A DNA stretch of 64,000 nucleotides from Cronobacter malonaticus LMG 23826 (GTDB lineage: Bacteria; Pseudomonadota; Gammaproteobacteria; Enterobacterales; Enterobacteriaceae): the NCBI RefSeq assembly GCF_001277215.2, contig NZ_CP013940.1:2108001-2172000 (forward strand), written 5' to 3'. Position 1 is the first letter of the stretch. Each line of letters opens with the position of its first letter. The notes under the pieces were generated by a model, which worked only from the letters and a program-made list of their open reading frames with translations, was not told the DNA's origin and did no database searches. Below, in pieces: positions 26,994-36,094 of the stretch. The position numbers were made by a program, and so were the translations under genes.

Positions 26994-27927
26994 CGAACGC
27001 TCCCAGGCGCTTCACGAACGCCAGATAAACGGCAATCAGGACAATCGGCACCAGCGTAAACGCCGCCGCCATCGGCATATTGCCAATCGCCCCCTGCTGG
27101 GAATAGACCATATTGCCGATGAAAAAGCCCGGCGGGCCGACGAGCTGCGGCACGATGAAATCGCCGAGCGTTAATGAGAAGGTGAAAATCGAACCGGCGG
27201 CGATGCCCGGCACCGCCAGCGGCAGCACCACGTGGCGAAACGTCTGAGAGGGCTTTGCGCCGAGATCGGCGGACGCCTGCAGCAGCGACGGCGGCAGACG
27301 CTCCAGCGCCGCCTGCACCGGCAGGATCATAAACGGCAGCCAGATATAGACGAACACCAGAAACCGTCCAAGTCCGGAGGTGGAAAGCGTGTTGCCGCCA
27401 ATGCCCGGCAGCGTCAGCAGCGCGTTAAGCGTCCCTTCCAGCCCCAGATGTTGCAGGAACCACTGCGCCACCCCGTCGCGCGCCAGCAGAAGCGTCCAGG
27501 CGTAGGCTTTGACGATATAGCTCGCCCACATCGGCAGCATGACGGCGATATAAAAAAACGCCTTCAGCGAGCCGCGCGTGTAGCGCGCCATATACCAGGC
27601 CATTGGAAACGCCAGAATGGCGCAGGCGATGGAAACAGCAACCGCCATGACCAGCGTGCGCACGATGATGTCGTAGTTGGCCGGATTAAACAGCGCGCTC
27701 AGGTTGGCGAGCGTGAAATCCGGCGTTACCGACATCGTAAAGTCATCGAAGGTGTAAAAGCCCTGCCAGAGCAGCGTCAGCAGCGAGCCGAGATAGATAA
27801 TCCCGAACCATATCAGCGGCGGCAGCAACAGCAGGAACAGCCAGAGAGTCGGACGCCGCCACAGCAGCGCCGCCGCGCGTCGCAGCGGGCCACTGGCGCG
27901 CGCAGGGGGCGAAAGCGTCATATCCAT
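26983..27927 (-). CDS. ydcU: ABC transporter permease YdcU
   Basis: A 314-residue permease with six helices; the EAA motif is [20 protein letters not shown]. It is the PotB-type partner of YdcV. Start at 27927 lies immediately next to the ydcT stop; a second in-frame ATG two codons later is equally possible. Polyamine or amine-type compounds are the likely substrates from the family and the linked patD. Confidence 0.93.
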   Translation of the reverse strand: MDMTLSPPARASGPLRRAAALLWRRPTLWLFLLLLPPLIWFGIIYLGSLLTLLWQGFYTFDDFTMSVTPDFTLANLSALFNPANYDIIVRTLVMAVAVSIACAILAFPMAWYMARYTRGSLKAFFYIAVMLPMWASYIVKAYAWTLLLARDGVAQWFLQHLGLEGTLNALLTLPGIGGNTLSTSGLGRFLVFVYIWLPFMILPVQAALERLPPSLLQASADLGAKPSQTFRHVVLPLAVPGIAAGSIFTFSLTLGDFIVPQLVGPPGFFIGNMVYSQQGAIGNMPMAAAFTLVPIVLIAVYLAFVKRLGAFDAL

Positions 27928-28941
27928 CTACCCCTCTCCCTGCAGCCGAATCATGGCGGCGCGCGCCCAGGAGGCGGTAACGCTCTGCCCCGAGCGCGGC
28001 AGTGACGCATCGGCCACCGGCGACGGGTTCGCCTGGCTTACCAGCAATTTTTCGCCCCCCTCAAGCGTCAGCTCCACGCGCGTGGCCGCGCCCTGGAACT
28101 GCACCGTCTGCACCGTACCGCGCACCTGGATGTCGCCAGGCTCGTTAAGCCGGATATGCTCAGGACGCAGCGAAAAGGTGCCCGGCTCGCCGCCGAGGTC
28201 ACGCATCATGGATTCACTCAGCACGTTCGCGGTGCCGACAAAACCCGCAACAAACGGCGTGCGCGGGCGCATGTAGAGTTCGCGCGGCGCGTCTATCTGC
28301 TCGATGCGCCCGTTGTTAAACACCGCCACCCGGTCGGACATCGACAGCGCTTCGCCCTGATCGTGCGTAACGAACACAAACGTAATGCCGAGCGAGCGTT
28401 GCAGGTTTTTCAGCTCCACCTGCATCTGCTCGCGCAGTTTGAGATCGAGCGCGCCGAGCGGTTCGTCAAGCAGCAGCACGCGAGGCTGGTTGACCAGCGC
28501 CCGGGCGATAGCGACGCGCTGGCGCTGCCCGCCGGAGAGCTGCGACGGTTTGCGCGCATGGGTAAAACCGAGCGCCACCCGCTCCAGCGCCTCGCGGGCG
28601 CGGGTAAGCCGCGTTTTTTTATCGACGCCTTTAACCATCAGCCCGTAAGCGACATTCTCCAGCACCGACATATGCGGAAACAGCGCGTAATCCTGAAAGA
28701 CCGTGTTAACGTCGCGCTCCCACGGCGGCAACTCGCTGGCTTCGCGCCCGAACAGGCGAATAGCGCCGTCGCTCAGTTGCTCAAAGCCCGCGATCATCCG
28801 CAGACAGGTGGTTTTGCCGGAGCCGGACGGCCCCAGCATCGAGAAAAACTCCCCGTCTTCAATCGTCATGCTGACGTTATCGACCGCGCACACGTCGCCG
28901 TAGCGCCGCGAGACCTGCTGAAACTCCACTGCGTAAGCCAT
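27928..28941 (-). CDS. ydcT: ABC transporter ATP-binding protein YdcT
   Basis: A 337-residue ATPase, the length of E. coli YdcT. The Walker A loop GPSGSGKTT is at 37-45, the signature is LSGGQRQRVAIARAL, and Walker B is RVLLLDEPLGALD. A C-terminal TOBE-type regulatory domain follows (LRPEHIRL, then VQTVQFQGAATRVEL). The start at 28941 (MAYAVEFQQVSRRYG) matches the family; upstream in-frame codons run through ydcS and are not coding. It powers the YdcUV permease. Confidence 0.95.
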   Translation of the reverse strand: MAYAVEFQQVSRRYGDVCAVDNVSMTIEDGEFFSMLGPSGSGKTTCLRMIAGFEQLSDGAIRLFGREASELPPWERDVNTVFQDYALFPHMSVLENVAYGLMVKGVDKKTRLTRAREALERVALGFTHARKPSQLSGGQRQRVAIARALVNQPRVLLLDEPLGALDLKLREQMQVELKNLQRSLGITFVFVTHDQGEALSMSDRVAVFNNGRIEQIDAPRELYMRPRTPFVAGFVGTANVLSESMMRDLGGEPGTFSLRPEHIRLNEPGDIQVRGTVQTVQFQGAATRVELTLEGGEKLLVSQANPSPVADASLPRSGQSVTASWARAAMIRLQGEG

Positions 28942-28954
28942 ACGTCCCCCGCGC

Positions 28955-30100
28955 TTAGCGCCCGCCCATGATGGCGATGTAATCCTGGGTCCAGCGGCTG
29001 TAGGGCACATATTTCCCGCCCTGCGACACCGGCGTTTTCCAGAAGGCGATTTTGTCGAAGAAGGTAAAGCCGTTGGTTTCGCAGCCCTTCTCACCCAGCA
29101 GCGTGCTGGCCTTACAGCCTTCCGGTACTGCCGGGAGCGAGCCGAACCAGGCGGCGACATCGCCCTGCACTTTCGGCGTCAGCGACCAGTTCATCCACTG
29201 GTAAGCACAGTTAGGGTGTTTCGCGTCGGCGTGCAACATGGTGGTGTCGGCCCAGCCGGTCACGCCCTCTTTCGGAAAGACTGTGGCGATGGGCTGGCCT
29301 TCGTTTTTCAGCGCGTTGGCCTGATACGGCCAGGCGCTGGCAGCCACGACGCCTTCGTTTTTGAAATCGCTCATCTGTACCGTGGTGTCATGCCAGTAGC
29401 GGTGGATCAGCTGATGCTGGTCGCGCAGCACTTTCAGCACCGCGCCATACTGCGCCTCGGTCAGTTGATAAGGATCGGTAATGCCAAGCTCCGGCTGAGT
29501 GGCTTTAACGTAGAGCGCCGCATCGGCGATATAAATTGGCCCGTCGTAAGCCTGCACGCGCCCCTGGTTGGATTTGCCGTCCGCCAGCGTCTGCTTCACA
29601 AACAGCACCGCCCAGCTGTCCGGCGGCGTCGGGAACGCTTTGGTGTTGTACATCAGCAGGTTTGGCCCCCACTGGTACGGCGTGCCGTAGACTTTACCGT
29701 CGAGATTAAACCATTCGCCTTTAACGAGGCGTGGGTCGATATTTTTCCAGTTCGGGATGAGCGCGGTGTTAATTGGCTGCACGCGTTTGCCCATAATAAG
29801 GCGCAGCGAGGCGTCGCCGGAGGCCGTGACCAGATCGTAACCGCCCTTCGCCATCAGGCTGACCATTTCATCCGACGTGGCGGCGGTTTTCACATTCACG
29901 GCGCAGCCGGTCGATTTTTCAAATTCGGTCACCCAGTCATAGGCTTTGTCGGTCTGGCCGCGTTCGATATAGCCCGGCCACGCGATGATATCGAGGCGGC
30001 CTTCACCCTGGCCGAGTTGGGAAGGCGGCTCGGCGGCGCTGGCGATGCTGGTCGTCAGGCACAGCGCGGCGGCCGCGCTAAGCGCGAAAGATTTGGTCAT
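28955..30100 (-). CDS. ydcS: ABC transporter substrate-binding protein YdcS
   Basis: A 381-residue periplasmic binding protein, identical in length to E. coli YdcS. The signal peptide ends at SIASA (about residue 22). The core has LDIIAWPGYIERG and GGYDLVTASGDASLRLI, usual for polyamine-type SBP. E. coli YdcS has also been reported to have polyhydroxybutyrate synthase activity. It is the first gene of the ydcSTUV-patD operon; the promoter lies in the 388-bp gap to ydcR. Confidence 0.95.
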   Translation of the reverse strand: MTKSFALSAAAALCLTTSIASAAEPPSQLGQGEGRLDIIAWPGYIERGQTDKAYDWVTEFEKSTGCAVNVKTAATSDEMVSLMAKGGYDLVTASGDASLRLIMGKRVQPINTALIPNWKNIDPRLVKGEWFNLDGKVYGTPYQWGPNLLMYNTKAFPTPPDSWAVLFVKQTLADGKSNQGRVQAYDGPIYIADAALYVKATQPELGITDPYQLTEAQYGAVLKVLRDQHQLIHRYWHDTTVQMSDFKNEGVVAASAWPYQANALKNEGQPIATVFPKEGVTGWADTTMLHADAKHPNCAYQWMNWSLTPKVQGDVAAWFGSLPAVPEGCKASTLLGEKGCETNGFTFFDKIAFWKTPVSQGGKYVPYSRWTQDYIAIMGGR

Positions 30101-30488
30101 GGTCGTTGCTCCTGTCTGAATGATAAGTCGGCCGCCGTGCCGTAAAAATATCTCCCAAAATAACCATATACAGGCCCGGATAAACGCGCCTGCGGGCGCT
30201 GACGGAATTTATTCAGGTTGTGACAAACCGCGCACTCTTTATTGTTTCAGTGCTGTCGTTACATAAATCATGGGGTGGTTTTTCACAGTGTAGACAGGCG
30301 CTTAGCGATGTGAAGCGTTTTCCGTTAACTATTATGATTTCATATGCCCGAACGGAAAGACGATTAACAGAAATAATCGCTGTGGAATAAGCCTGAATCA
30401 AGCGTGGTTTTTTATTTCGGCAATAACCTTTTCTTTATTTGAGAATATAAACGCGCATCAAAGGGGATTATTTTGCGCGTTTATCGCC
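30101..30488. other. ydcR-ydcS intergenic region
   Basis: An AT-rich gap that must hold the ydcS promoter and possibly a ydcR binding site. A 62-codon frame on the minus strand (30213-30401) lacks a good ribosome binding site and any familiar sequence. No terminator with a clear T tract was found after ydcR. Confidence 0.4.
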
Positions 30489-31910
30489 TCATTGCGGCGC
30501 TTTTGCCATTGCCTCGCGGATAAGCCGTGCGAGGGTCCTGACCGCCTGCTCTTCGCGTTCGCCCCACGCCCAGGAGGCGTTAAAGCGAAAATAGTTATGC
30601 CAGCGCGCGCTGGTGGTGAACATTTTGCCAGGCGCAATGCTTATCTGGTGCGCCAGCGCTTGCTCGTGAAGCTTTCCCGCATCAAGCGCCGCGGGTAGTT
30701 CTATCCAGAGGAAATAGCCGCTCTCGCTGCGGTGAATTTTAACCGCCTGTGGAAAGTGGCGGCGCAGCGACTGCCACGCCGCCTGTTTGCGCTCCGCCAG
30801 CACGCGGCGCAAACGCCGCAGGTGGGTGTCGTAGCGCCGCGTGGCGAGATAATCCACCAGCGCCATCTGCATCGGCGAGCTGGTGGAGAGCGTGCTCATC
30901 AACTGGAGCTGCTGGATGCGCTGCGCATGGCGCCCCGCCGCCACCCAGCCGATGCGAAACCCCGCCACCAGGCATTTGGAAAACGACGAACAGTGCAGCG
31001 TCAGTCCCTGGTCATCCCAGGCTTTCACTGGCAGCGGTTTCTCGCGCCCGTAATAAAGCTCGCTGTAGACATCATCTTCAATCAGCACCACGTTGTAGCG
31101 CGAAAGCAGCGCCATCAGCTGCTGCTTTTTCTGCGCGCTCAGCGTAAAGCCCAGTGGGTTCTGGGCGTTGCTCATCAGCCAGCAGGCTTTCACCGGATAC
31201 TCCTGAAGCGCTTTTTCCAGCGCCGCGAGATCGATGCCGTTGACCGCGTCAGTGGCGACAGAGAGCGCCTTCAGCCGTAAGCGCTCCAGCGCCTGGAGCG
31301 CGCCGTAAAAACACGGGTTTTCAACAATCACCCAGTCGCCGGGCTCGGTCACCGCCTGGAGGCTCAGGTTTAATGCTTCGAGCGCGCCTGCGGTAATGAC
31401 AATTTCATCCGGCGAGACGTTCATGCCCTGCATCGCGTATCGCCGGGCGATGGCGTGGCGCAGCGCCTCATTGCCCGGCGGCAGGTTTTCTATCACGCTC
31501 ATGGCGTTGGCCGAGCGGCTGACGCTTGAGAGCGAGCGGTTAAGCTGCGCCAGCGGAAAGAGGCGCGGATCGGGAAACGCGGAGCCGAACGGCACCACGG
31601 CGGCGTCGGTGCTCGCCTGGAGCACGTCGAAAATATAGGTGTTGATGTCGACCTGCTCATCGCGCGTCACCTGTTCGAGCGCCTGCGGCGCGCGCGGCGT
31701 TGGCTTCGGGGCGACGTAGTAGCCGGATTGCGGGCGCGCCACGATAATCCCCTGGCTTTCCAGCGTCTGATAGGCGTGGCTCACGGTCATAAAGCTCATG
31801 CCGCTGCTGACCACCTGCTCGCGCAGCGATGGCAGCCGGTCGCCGGGGTGCCACACCCCGAGGGCAATCTGATCGGTTATCTGCTGAGCCAGCCGCTGGT
31901 ATTTTTTCAT
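30489..31910 (-). CDS. ydcR: MocR-type PLP-dependent transcriptional regulator YdcR
   Basis: A 473-residue fusion of a GntR winged-helix domain (residues ~1-75: GDRLPSLREQVVSSGMSFMT) and an aminotransferase fold. The PLP-lysine lies in HCSSFSKCLVAGFRIGW, with IVENPCFYGALQAL and IEDDVYSELYYG also present. It is a close match to E. coli YdcR. Start at 31910 (MKKYQRLAQQITDQIA) has GAGGTG upstream. It lies just upstream of ydcSTUV-patD on the same strand, so it is the likely regulator of that operon, sensing a PLP-reactive amine; this is inference. Confidence 0.95.
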   Translation of the reverse strand: MKKYQRLAQQITDQIALGVWHPGDRLPSLREQVVSSGMSFMTVSHAYQTLESQGIIVARPQSGYYVAPKPTPRAPQALEQVTRDEQVDINTYIFDVLQASTDAAVVPFGSAFPDPRLFPLAQLNRSLSSVSRSANAMSVIENLPPGNEALRHAIARRYAMQGMNVSPDEIVITAGALEALNLSLQAVTEPGDWVIVENPCFYGALQALERLRLKALSVATDAVNGIDLAALEKALQEYPVKACWLMSNAQNPLGFTLSAQKKQQLMALLSRYNVVLIEDDVYSELYYGREKPLPVKAWDDQGLTLHCSSFSKCLVAGFRIGWVAAGRHAQRIQQLQLMSTLSTSSPMQMALVDYLATRRYDTHLRRLRRVLAERKQAAWQSLRRHFPQAVKIHRSESGYFLWIELPAALDAGKLHEQALAHQISIAPGKMFTTSARWHNYFRFNASWAWGEREEQAVRTLARLIREAMAKAPQ

Positions 31911-32107
31911 CGCACCTCGCGGCATCCGGCCGCATTCACAAGGGGTTAACGCAGAGCGCGTATCATCGTGCCGTCTGGTTAGATCAGGCAAGCAAAATCG
32001 CAACTTTTTATTTAACTGTTATAGTCAAATAACGTTTTTCTGTTTCTGCACGTTCGTGCTGCCCCGGATTACCATGATCGCGGACAACGATATGTCATGA
32101 GGTTTGC

Positions 32108-33517
32108 ATGTTTGGTTTAGATGCGTTTCATCTGGCAAGGATTCAGTTCGCCTTTACTGTCTCTTTCCACATTATTTTCCCCGCTATCACTATCGGTCTC
32201 GCCAGCTATCTGGCGGTGCTGGAAGGGCTGTGGGTGAAAACGAAAAATCCGGTATGGCGCTCGCTGTACCATTTCTGGTCGAAAATTTTCGCCGTTAACT
32301 TCGGGATGGGCGTGGTCTCAGGCCTGGTGATGGCCTATCAGTTCGGTACAAACTGGAGCGGCTTTTCACAGTTTGCGGGCAGTATTACCGGCCCGCTGCT
32401 GACCTACGAAGTGCTGACCGCCTTCTTCCTGGAAGCCGGTTTCCTCGGCGTAATGCTGTTTGGCTGGAACAAAGTCGGCCCCGGCCTGCACTTTTTCTCC
32501 ACCTGCATGGTGGCGCTCGGCACGCTGATTTCGACCTTCTGGATCCTGGCCTCTAACAGCTGGATGCACACGCCGCAGGGCTTTGAGATCCACAACGGCC
32601 AGGTGGTGCCGGTGGACTGGGTGGCGGTGATATTTAACCCCTCTTTCCCGTACCGCCTGCTGCATATGTCGATAGCGGCGTTCCTGAGCAGCGCGTTTTT
32701 TGTCGGCGCGTCTGCCGCCTGGCATCTGCTGCGGGGTAACGATACGCCCGCGATTCGCCGCATGTTCTCCATGGCGCTGTGGATGGCGCTGATTGTCGCC
32801 CCCATTCAGGCGATGATTGGCGATATGCACGGGCTGAATACGCTTAAGCATCAGCCCGCCAAAATCGCGGCCATCGAAGGCCACTGGGAGAACCCGCCGG
32901 GCGAGGCGACGCCGCTGACGCTCTTCGGCATCCCTGATATGGACGAAGAACGCACCAAATACGCGCTGGAAGTGCCAAAACTCGGCAGCATTATCCTGAC
33001 CCACAGCCTCGATAAACAGGTGCCGGCGCTTAAGGAGTTCCCGAAAGAAGATCGGCCGAACTCCACCATCGTGTTCTGGTCGTTCCGTATTATGGTGGCG
33101 ATGGGGCTTTTGATGATTCTGCTTGGCGTGATTAGCGTCTGGCTGCGTTACAAGAACCGCCTCTACACCTCTCGCCCCTTCCACCACTTCGCGCTCTGGA
33201 TGGGGCCTGCCGGGCTGATTGCCATTCTCGCGGGCTGGGTGACAACCGAAGTGGGCCGCCAGCCGTGGGTTGTGTACGGGCTGCAACGCACCCGCGACGC
33301 GGTCTCCGGCCACGGCGACCTGCAGATGAGCCTGAGCCTTATCGCCTTTATCGTGGTTTATACCTCGGTCTTCGGCGTCGGCTACAGCTATATGGTACGA
33401 CTGATTAAAAAAGGGCCGCAGCCGCTGGATGATATGCCTTCCAGCACCGACGGCAGACCCGCGCGTCCGCTGTCGGCGGCTGGCGAATCTCTGGATAGCA
33501 CAGAGGAGAAAGCGTAA
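32108..33517 (+). CDS. cioA: Cytochrome bd-type ubiquinol oxidase subunit I, cyanide-insensitive (Cio) class
   Basis: A 469-residue polytopic protein, nine or so helices. It has the conserved opening RIQFAFTVSFHIIFPAITIG (haem b595 His), SNSWMHTPQGFE, and the quinol-site region following VVPVDWVAVIFNP. The periplasmic Q-loop is short, which places it in the CioA rather than the long-loop CydA class. It would carry haems b558, b595 and d and oxidise ubiquinol with O2. Gene coordinates are tight with cioB (1-bp overlap). Ribosome binding is by GAGG. Confidence 0.9.
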   Translation: MFGLDAFHLARIQFAFTVSFHIIFPAITIGLASYLAVLEGLWVKTKNPVWRSLYHFWSKIFAVNFGMGVVSGLVMAYQFGTNWSGFSQFAGSITGPLLTYEVLTAFFLEAGFLGVMLFGWNKVGPGLHFFSTCMVALGTLISTFWILASNSWMHTPQGFEIHNGQVVPVDWVAVIFNPSFPYRLLHMSIAAFLSSAFFVGASAAWHLLRGNDTPAIRRMFSMALWMALIVAPIQAMIGDMHGLNTLKHQPAKIAAIEGHWENPPGEATPLTLFGIPDMDEERTKYALEVPKLGSIILTHSLDKQVPALKEFPKEDRPNSTIVFWSFRIMVAMGLLMILLGVISVWLRYKNRLYTSRPFHHFALWMGPAGLIAILAGWVTTEVGRQPWVVYGLQRTRDAVSGHGDLQMSLSLIAFIVVYTSVFGVGYSYMVRLIKKGPQPLDDMPSSTDGRPARPLSAAGESLDSTEEKA

Positions 33518-34527
33518 TGGGCATCGATCTCTCCATTATCTGGTTCGTGATTATCGTCTTCGCCACGCTGATGTATATCGTGATGGACGGCTTTGATCTC
33601 GGCATCGGCATTCTGTTTCCGTTTGTGCGTGACGGCCACGACCGCGATGTGATGGTTAACAGCGTGGCCCCGGTGTGGGACGGCAACGAAACCTGGCTGG
33701 TGCTGGGCGGTGCGGGCCTGTTCGGCGCGTTTCCGCTGGCCTATGCCGTTATCATCGACGCGCTGACCATTCCGCTGACGCTGATGCTGATTGGCCTTAT
33801 CTTTCGCGGCGTGGCGTTTGAGTTCCGCTTTAAAGCGACGCCCGCCCACCGGCCCTTCTGGGATAAAGCGTTTCTGAGCGGCTCGATCCTGGCGACCTTC
33901 TGCCAGGGCGTGGTAGTGGGTGCCGTGATCAACGGCTTTAAAGTCACAGGCCGCACCTTCAGCGGTTCGGCGCTCGACTGGCTGACGCCGTTCAACCTTT
34001 TCTGCGGTGTTGGGCTGGTGGTGGCCTATGCGCTGCTCGGCGCAAGCTGGATTGTCATGAAAAGCGAAAACCAGCTGCACCACAATATGCGTCGCCTCGC
34101 GCGCTCGCTGCTGCTGGCGCTGTTGGCGGTGATCGTCATCATCAGCGCCTGGACACCGCTTGCGCATCAGGCCGTTTCCGATCGCTGGTTCACGCTGCCA
34201 AATCTCTGGTTCCTGCTGCCGGTGCCGGTACTGGTGGCGCTGTTCAGCCTCTGGCTGTGGCGTAAGCTTGCGGACACAGAGAGCCACACGCTGCCGTTCG
34301 TGCTGACGCTGGGGCTGATTTTCTTAGGGTTCAGCGGGCTTGGCATCAGCATCTGGCCTCACATCATTCCGCCTGATATCACGCTCTGGGAGGCCGCCGC
34401 GCCGCCCGCAAGCCAGGGCTTTATGCTGGTGGGCGCGCTGCTGATTATCCCGATCATTCTGGTCTACACCTTCTGGAGCTACTACGTGTTCCGCGGCAAA
34501 GTTCAGCATGGGGAGGGCTATCACTGA
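33517..34527 (+). CDS. cioB: Cytochrome bd-type oxidase subunit II
   Basis: A 336-residue membrane protein with eight or nine helices. The N-terminal block YIVMDGFDLGIGILFPFV and the VWDGNETWLVLGGAGLFGAF motif are hallmark CydB/CioB sequences. It stabilises the haem-bearing subunit I. Its ATG overlaps the cioA stop, and its stop overlaps the ATG of the following 45-codon gene. Confidence 0.92.
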   Translation: MGIDLSIIWFVIIVFATLMYIVMDGFDLGIGILFPFVRDGHDRDVMVNSVAPVWDGNETWLVLGGAGLFGAFPLAYAVIIDALTIPLTLMLIGLIFRGVAFEFRFKATPAHRPFWDKAFLSGSILATFCQGVVVGAVINGFKVTGRTFSGSALDWLTPFNLFCGVGLVVAYALLGASWIVMKSENQLHHNMRRLARSLLLALLAVIVIISAWTPLAHQAVSDRWFTLPNLWFLLPVPVLVALFSLWLWRKLADTESHTLPFVLTLGLIFLGFSGLGISIWPHIIPPDITLWEAAAPPASQGFMLVGALLIIPIILVYTFWSYYVFRGKVQHGEGYH

Positions 34528-34664
34528 TGGAACATCACGATTCGCCGCGCTGGAAAAAGCTGCTGTGGCTGGTGGTAATCTGGTCCGCGAGCGTTCTGGC
34601 GCTCGGCGCGGTCAGCATGGTGTTGCGCCTGCTGATGAGCGCCGCCGGGTTAAAAACCCACTAA
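34527..34664 (+). CDS. DUF2474 small membrane subunit of the Cio oxidase
   Basis: A 45-residue protein, MEHHDSPRWKKLLW at the start followed by one transmembrane helix (about residues 13-36). It starts within the stop of cioB (TGATG), so it is translationally coupled. DUF2474 proteins are found next to cioAB as CydX does next to cydAB; CydX-like small subunits stabilise the oxidase. The role as a third subunit is inferred from position and shape. A terminator follows 9 bp after the stop. Confidence 0.85.
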   Translation: MEHHDSPRWKKLLWLVVIWSASVLALGAVSMVLRLLMSAAGLKTH

Positions 34665-34673
34665 TCTTCTTTC

Positions 34674-34699
34674 AGGCCAGCCTTCGCGTTGGCCTTTTT
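34674..34699 (+). terminator. Terminator of the cio operon
   Basis: Stem AGGCCA/TGGCCT with a 10-nt loop, then a run of five T (34695-34699). The stem is short. Confidence 0.7.
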
Positions 34700-34759
34700 C
34701 TTCCCCCACCGCGTTTAACTCCCATTTATTGAAAGTTGTCTGCACAGGCGATAGCATTA

Positions 34760-34783
34760 AACAATCCATCCAGACGGATTGTT
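34760..34783. promoter_or_regulatory. Palindromic operator of the TetR-type regulator
   Basis: A 24-bp palindrome with perfect outer arms AACAATCC/GGATTGTT and an 8-bp centre; 10 of 12 positions match when the halves are compared. Its end is 4 bp from the tetR-like ATG, so binding would repress the regulator and the efflux gene behind it. Confidence 0.75.
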
Positions 34784-34787
34784 AACT

Positions 34788-35357
34788 ATGAGCAAAGCAC
34801 ATCATCGTTCAAAATCACCCGAGGCGCTGCGCCAGACGCTGCTGGAATGCGCCGCCGGGGTTATCGCCGAGCAAGGCCTGACGGGGCTGACGCAAGAGAA
34901 GGTCATTCGCCGCGCCGGGATCAGCAAAGGCGGTTTACAGCACCACTTCCCGACCCGCCAGGCACTGGTGGACGGCGTGATGGATCACCTTGAACAGGCG
35001 CTGCTGGAAGAGATCCAGACGCTGATGGCGCAGGATCCGAACCCGAACGGCCGCGCCACTCGCGCTTATATTCATGCGTGTGTCAGAAAAATGCCGGACA
35101 GTGAACAGGCAATGCACCGCGCGCTGATGACGGCGATTTTCGCCGACCCGGCGCTTCAGCAGCGCTGGGGCGTCTTTCTGCGGGACGCCCTGCCGCGCGA
35201 CGACGACGAGCATGCCTCGCCGGACGTCGCTCGGCGTCGGCTGCTCTGCCGCATGACGGCAGATGGATTCTGGTTTGCCGCGCTCTGCGGCGACCATACG
35301 GTACCGCCTGACGATCGGGCGGCATTAATCGAAACTCTACTGGCAATGACGGAGTAA
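34788..35357 (+). CDS. TetR/AcrR-family repressor
   Basis: A 189-residue TetR-type protein. The helix-turn-helix is in residues ~25-55: GLTGLTQEKVIRRAGISKGG then LQHHFPTRQALV. The remaining C-terminal domain would bind the inducer. Start at 34788 (MSKAHHRSKSPEALRQ) is preferred over a TTG nine bases upstream. A palindromic operator ends 4 bp before it. The SMR efflux gene follows after 4 bp, so the pair form a self-controlled drug-response operon. Confidence 0.9.
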   Translation: MSKAHHRSKSPEALRQTLLECAAGVIAEQGLTGLTQEKVIRRAGISKGGLQHHFPTRQALVDGVMDHLEQALLEEIQTLMAQDPNPNGRATRAYIHACVRKMPDSEQAMHRALMTAIFADPALQQRWGVFLRDALPRDDDEHASPDVARRRLLCRMTADGFWFAALCGDHTVPPDDRAALIETLLAMTE

Positions 35358-35361
35358 CATC

Positions 35362-35691
35362 ATGACCTGGCTGCTGCTCTCTGTGGCGATTGTGTGTGAA
35401 GTGATTGGCACGACATTTTTAAAGCTTTCTGAAGGCTTTACCCGTCTGCTGCCGACGCTGGTAACGGCGGTCTGTTACGGCATGGCGTTCTGGTGCTTAA
35501 GCGTCACCATGCGCACCATTCCGACCGGCATTATTTACGCCATCTGGTCTGGCGTTGGCGTCGTGCTGATTGGCGTGGTGGGCTGGATTTTTCTCGGCCA
35601 GAAGCTCGATCTGCCCGCCATGCTCGGCATGGGGCTGATTATCGCAGGCGTGCTCGTGATTAACCTCTTCTCTCACGCGGTCTCGCATTGA
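35362..35691 (+). CDS. SMR family multidrug efflux protein
   Basis: A 109-residue four-helix protein of the EmrE/QacE class. The essential glutamate is Glu13 (IVCEVIGTTFLK), equivalent to Glu14 of EmrE. Other marks are YGMAFWCLSVTMRTIPTGII and AIWSGVGVVLIGVVGW. It works as an antiparallel dimer, exporting cationic drugs in exchange for protons. It is co-transcribed with the TetR-type gene. Confidence 0.93.
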   Translation: MTWLLLSVAIVCEVIGTTFLKLSEGFTRLLPTLVTAVCYGMAFWCLSVTMRTIPTGIIYAIWSGVGVVLIGVVGWIFLGQKLDLPAMLGMGLIIAGVLVINLFSHAVSH

Positions 35692-35697
35692 TTTTCC

Positions 35698-35717
35698 GCC
35701 GGGCACACTTGCCCGGC
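35698..35717 (+). terminator. Hairpin after the SMR gene
   Basis: Perfect 8-bp stem GCCGGGCA/TGCCCGGC with loop CACT, 6 bp after the stop. The T tract is delayed (GTTTTC begins about 8 nt later), so it is a weak terminator or processing stem. Confidence 0.55.
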
Positions 35718-36094
35718 CATCGTGTTTTCTTATTATTACCCCTTGCCAGTCCTGCTTTGTTGCTTTCTCGACCTAAGGATAATCCTAAGTCAGAAAATAT
35801 ATTTATATCACGCATAAAAATAAAGGCACAGTATTATTAAGACTATAAGCGCAGCGGCAAATAATAACTTTTTAAATTGCGCGCGACTATTTCCTGAAAT
35901 GATAATCACCACAAGAAACAATTATCACGCCGCGCTTATTTTCATTCGAAATAGCGGTATGTATTTTTTTGTCATTTATATGGATGGGAAGCGGCATTTA
36001 TAAAATATAAAAAGCGCGGCACATCGCACCGTGTATTCCTCCGCTACCTTATGCTCACCCTGGCTTTCAGGTATTTCATTCAACGAGGTTTATC
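35718..36094. other. AT-rich upstream region of the arabinoside operon
   Basis: No gene. A short palindrome AGGAT-A-ATCCT lies near 35776-35786. The AT-rich section from 35795 on likely holds the operon promoter; GAGG just before 36095 is the ribosome binding site. No regulator gene for the operon is nearby. Sequences like TTATCACG could be CRP half-sites but I would not claim one. Confidence 0.4.

Noticed and set aside
30213..30401. A 62-codon minus-strand frame in the ydcS upstream region
   Set aside because: Low-complexity, no ribosome binding site, sits in the expected promoter region.
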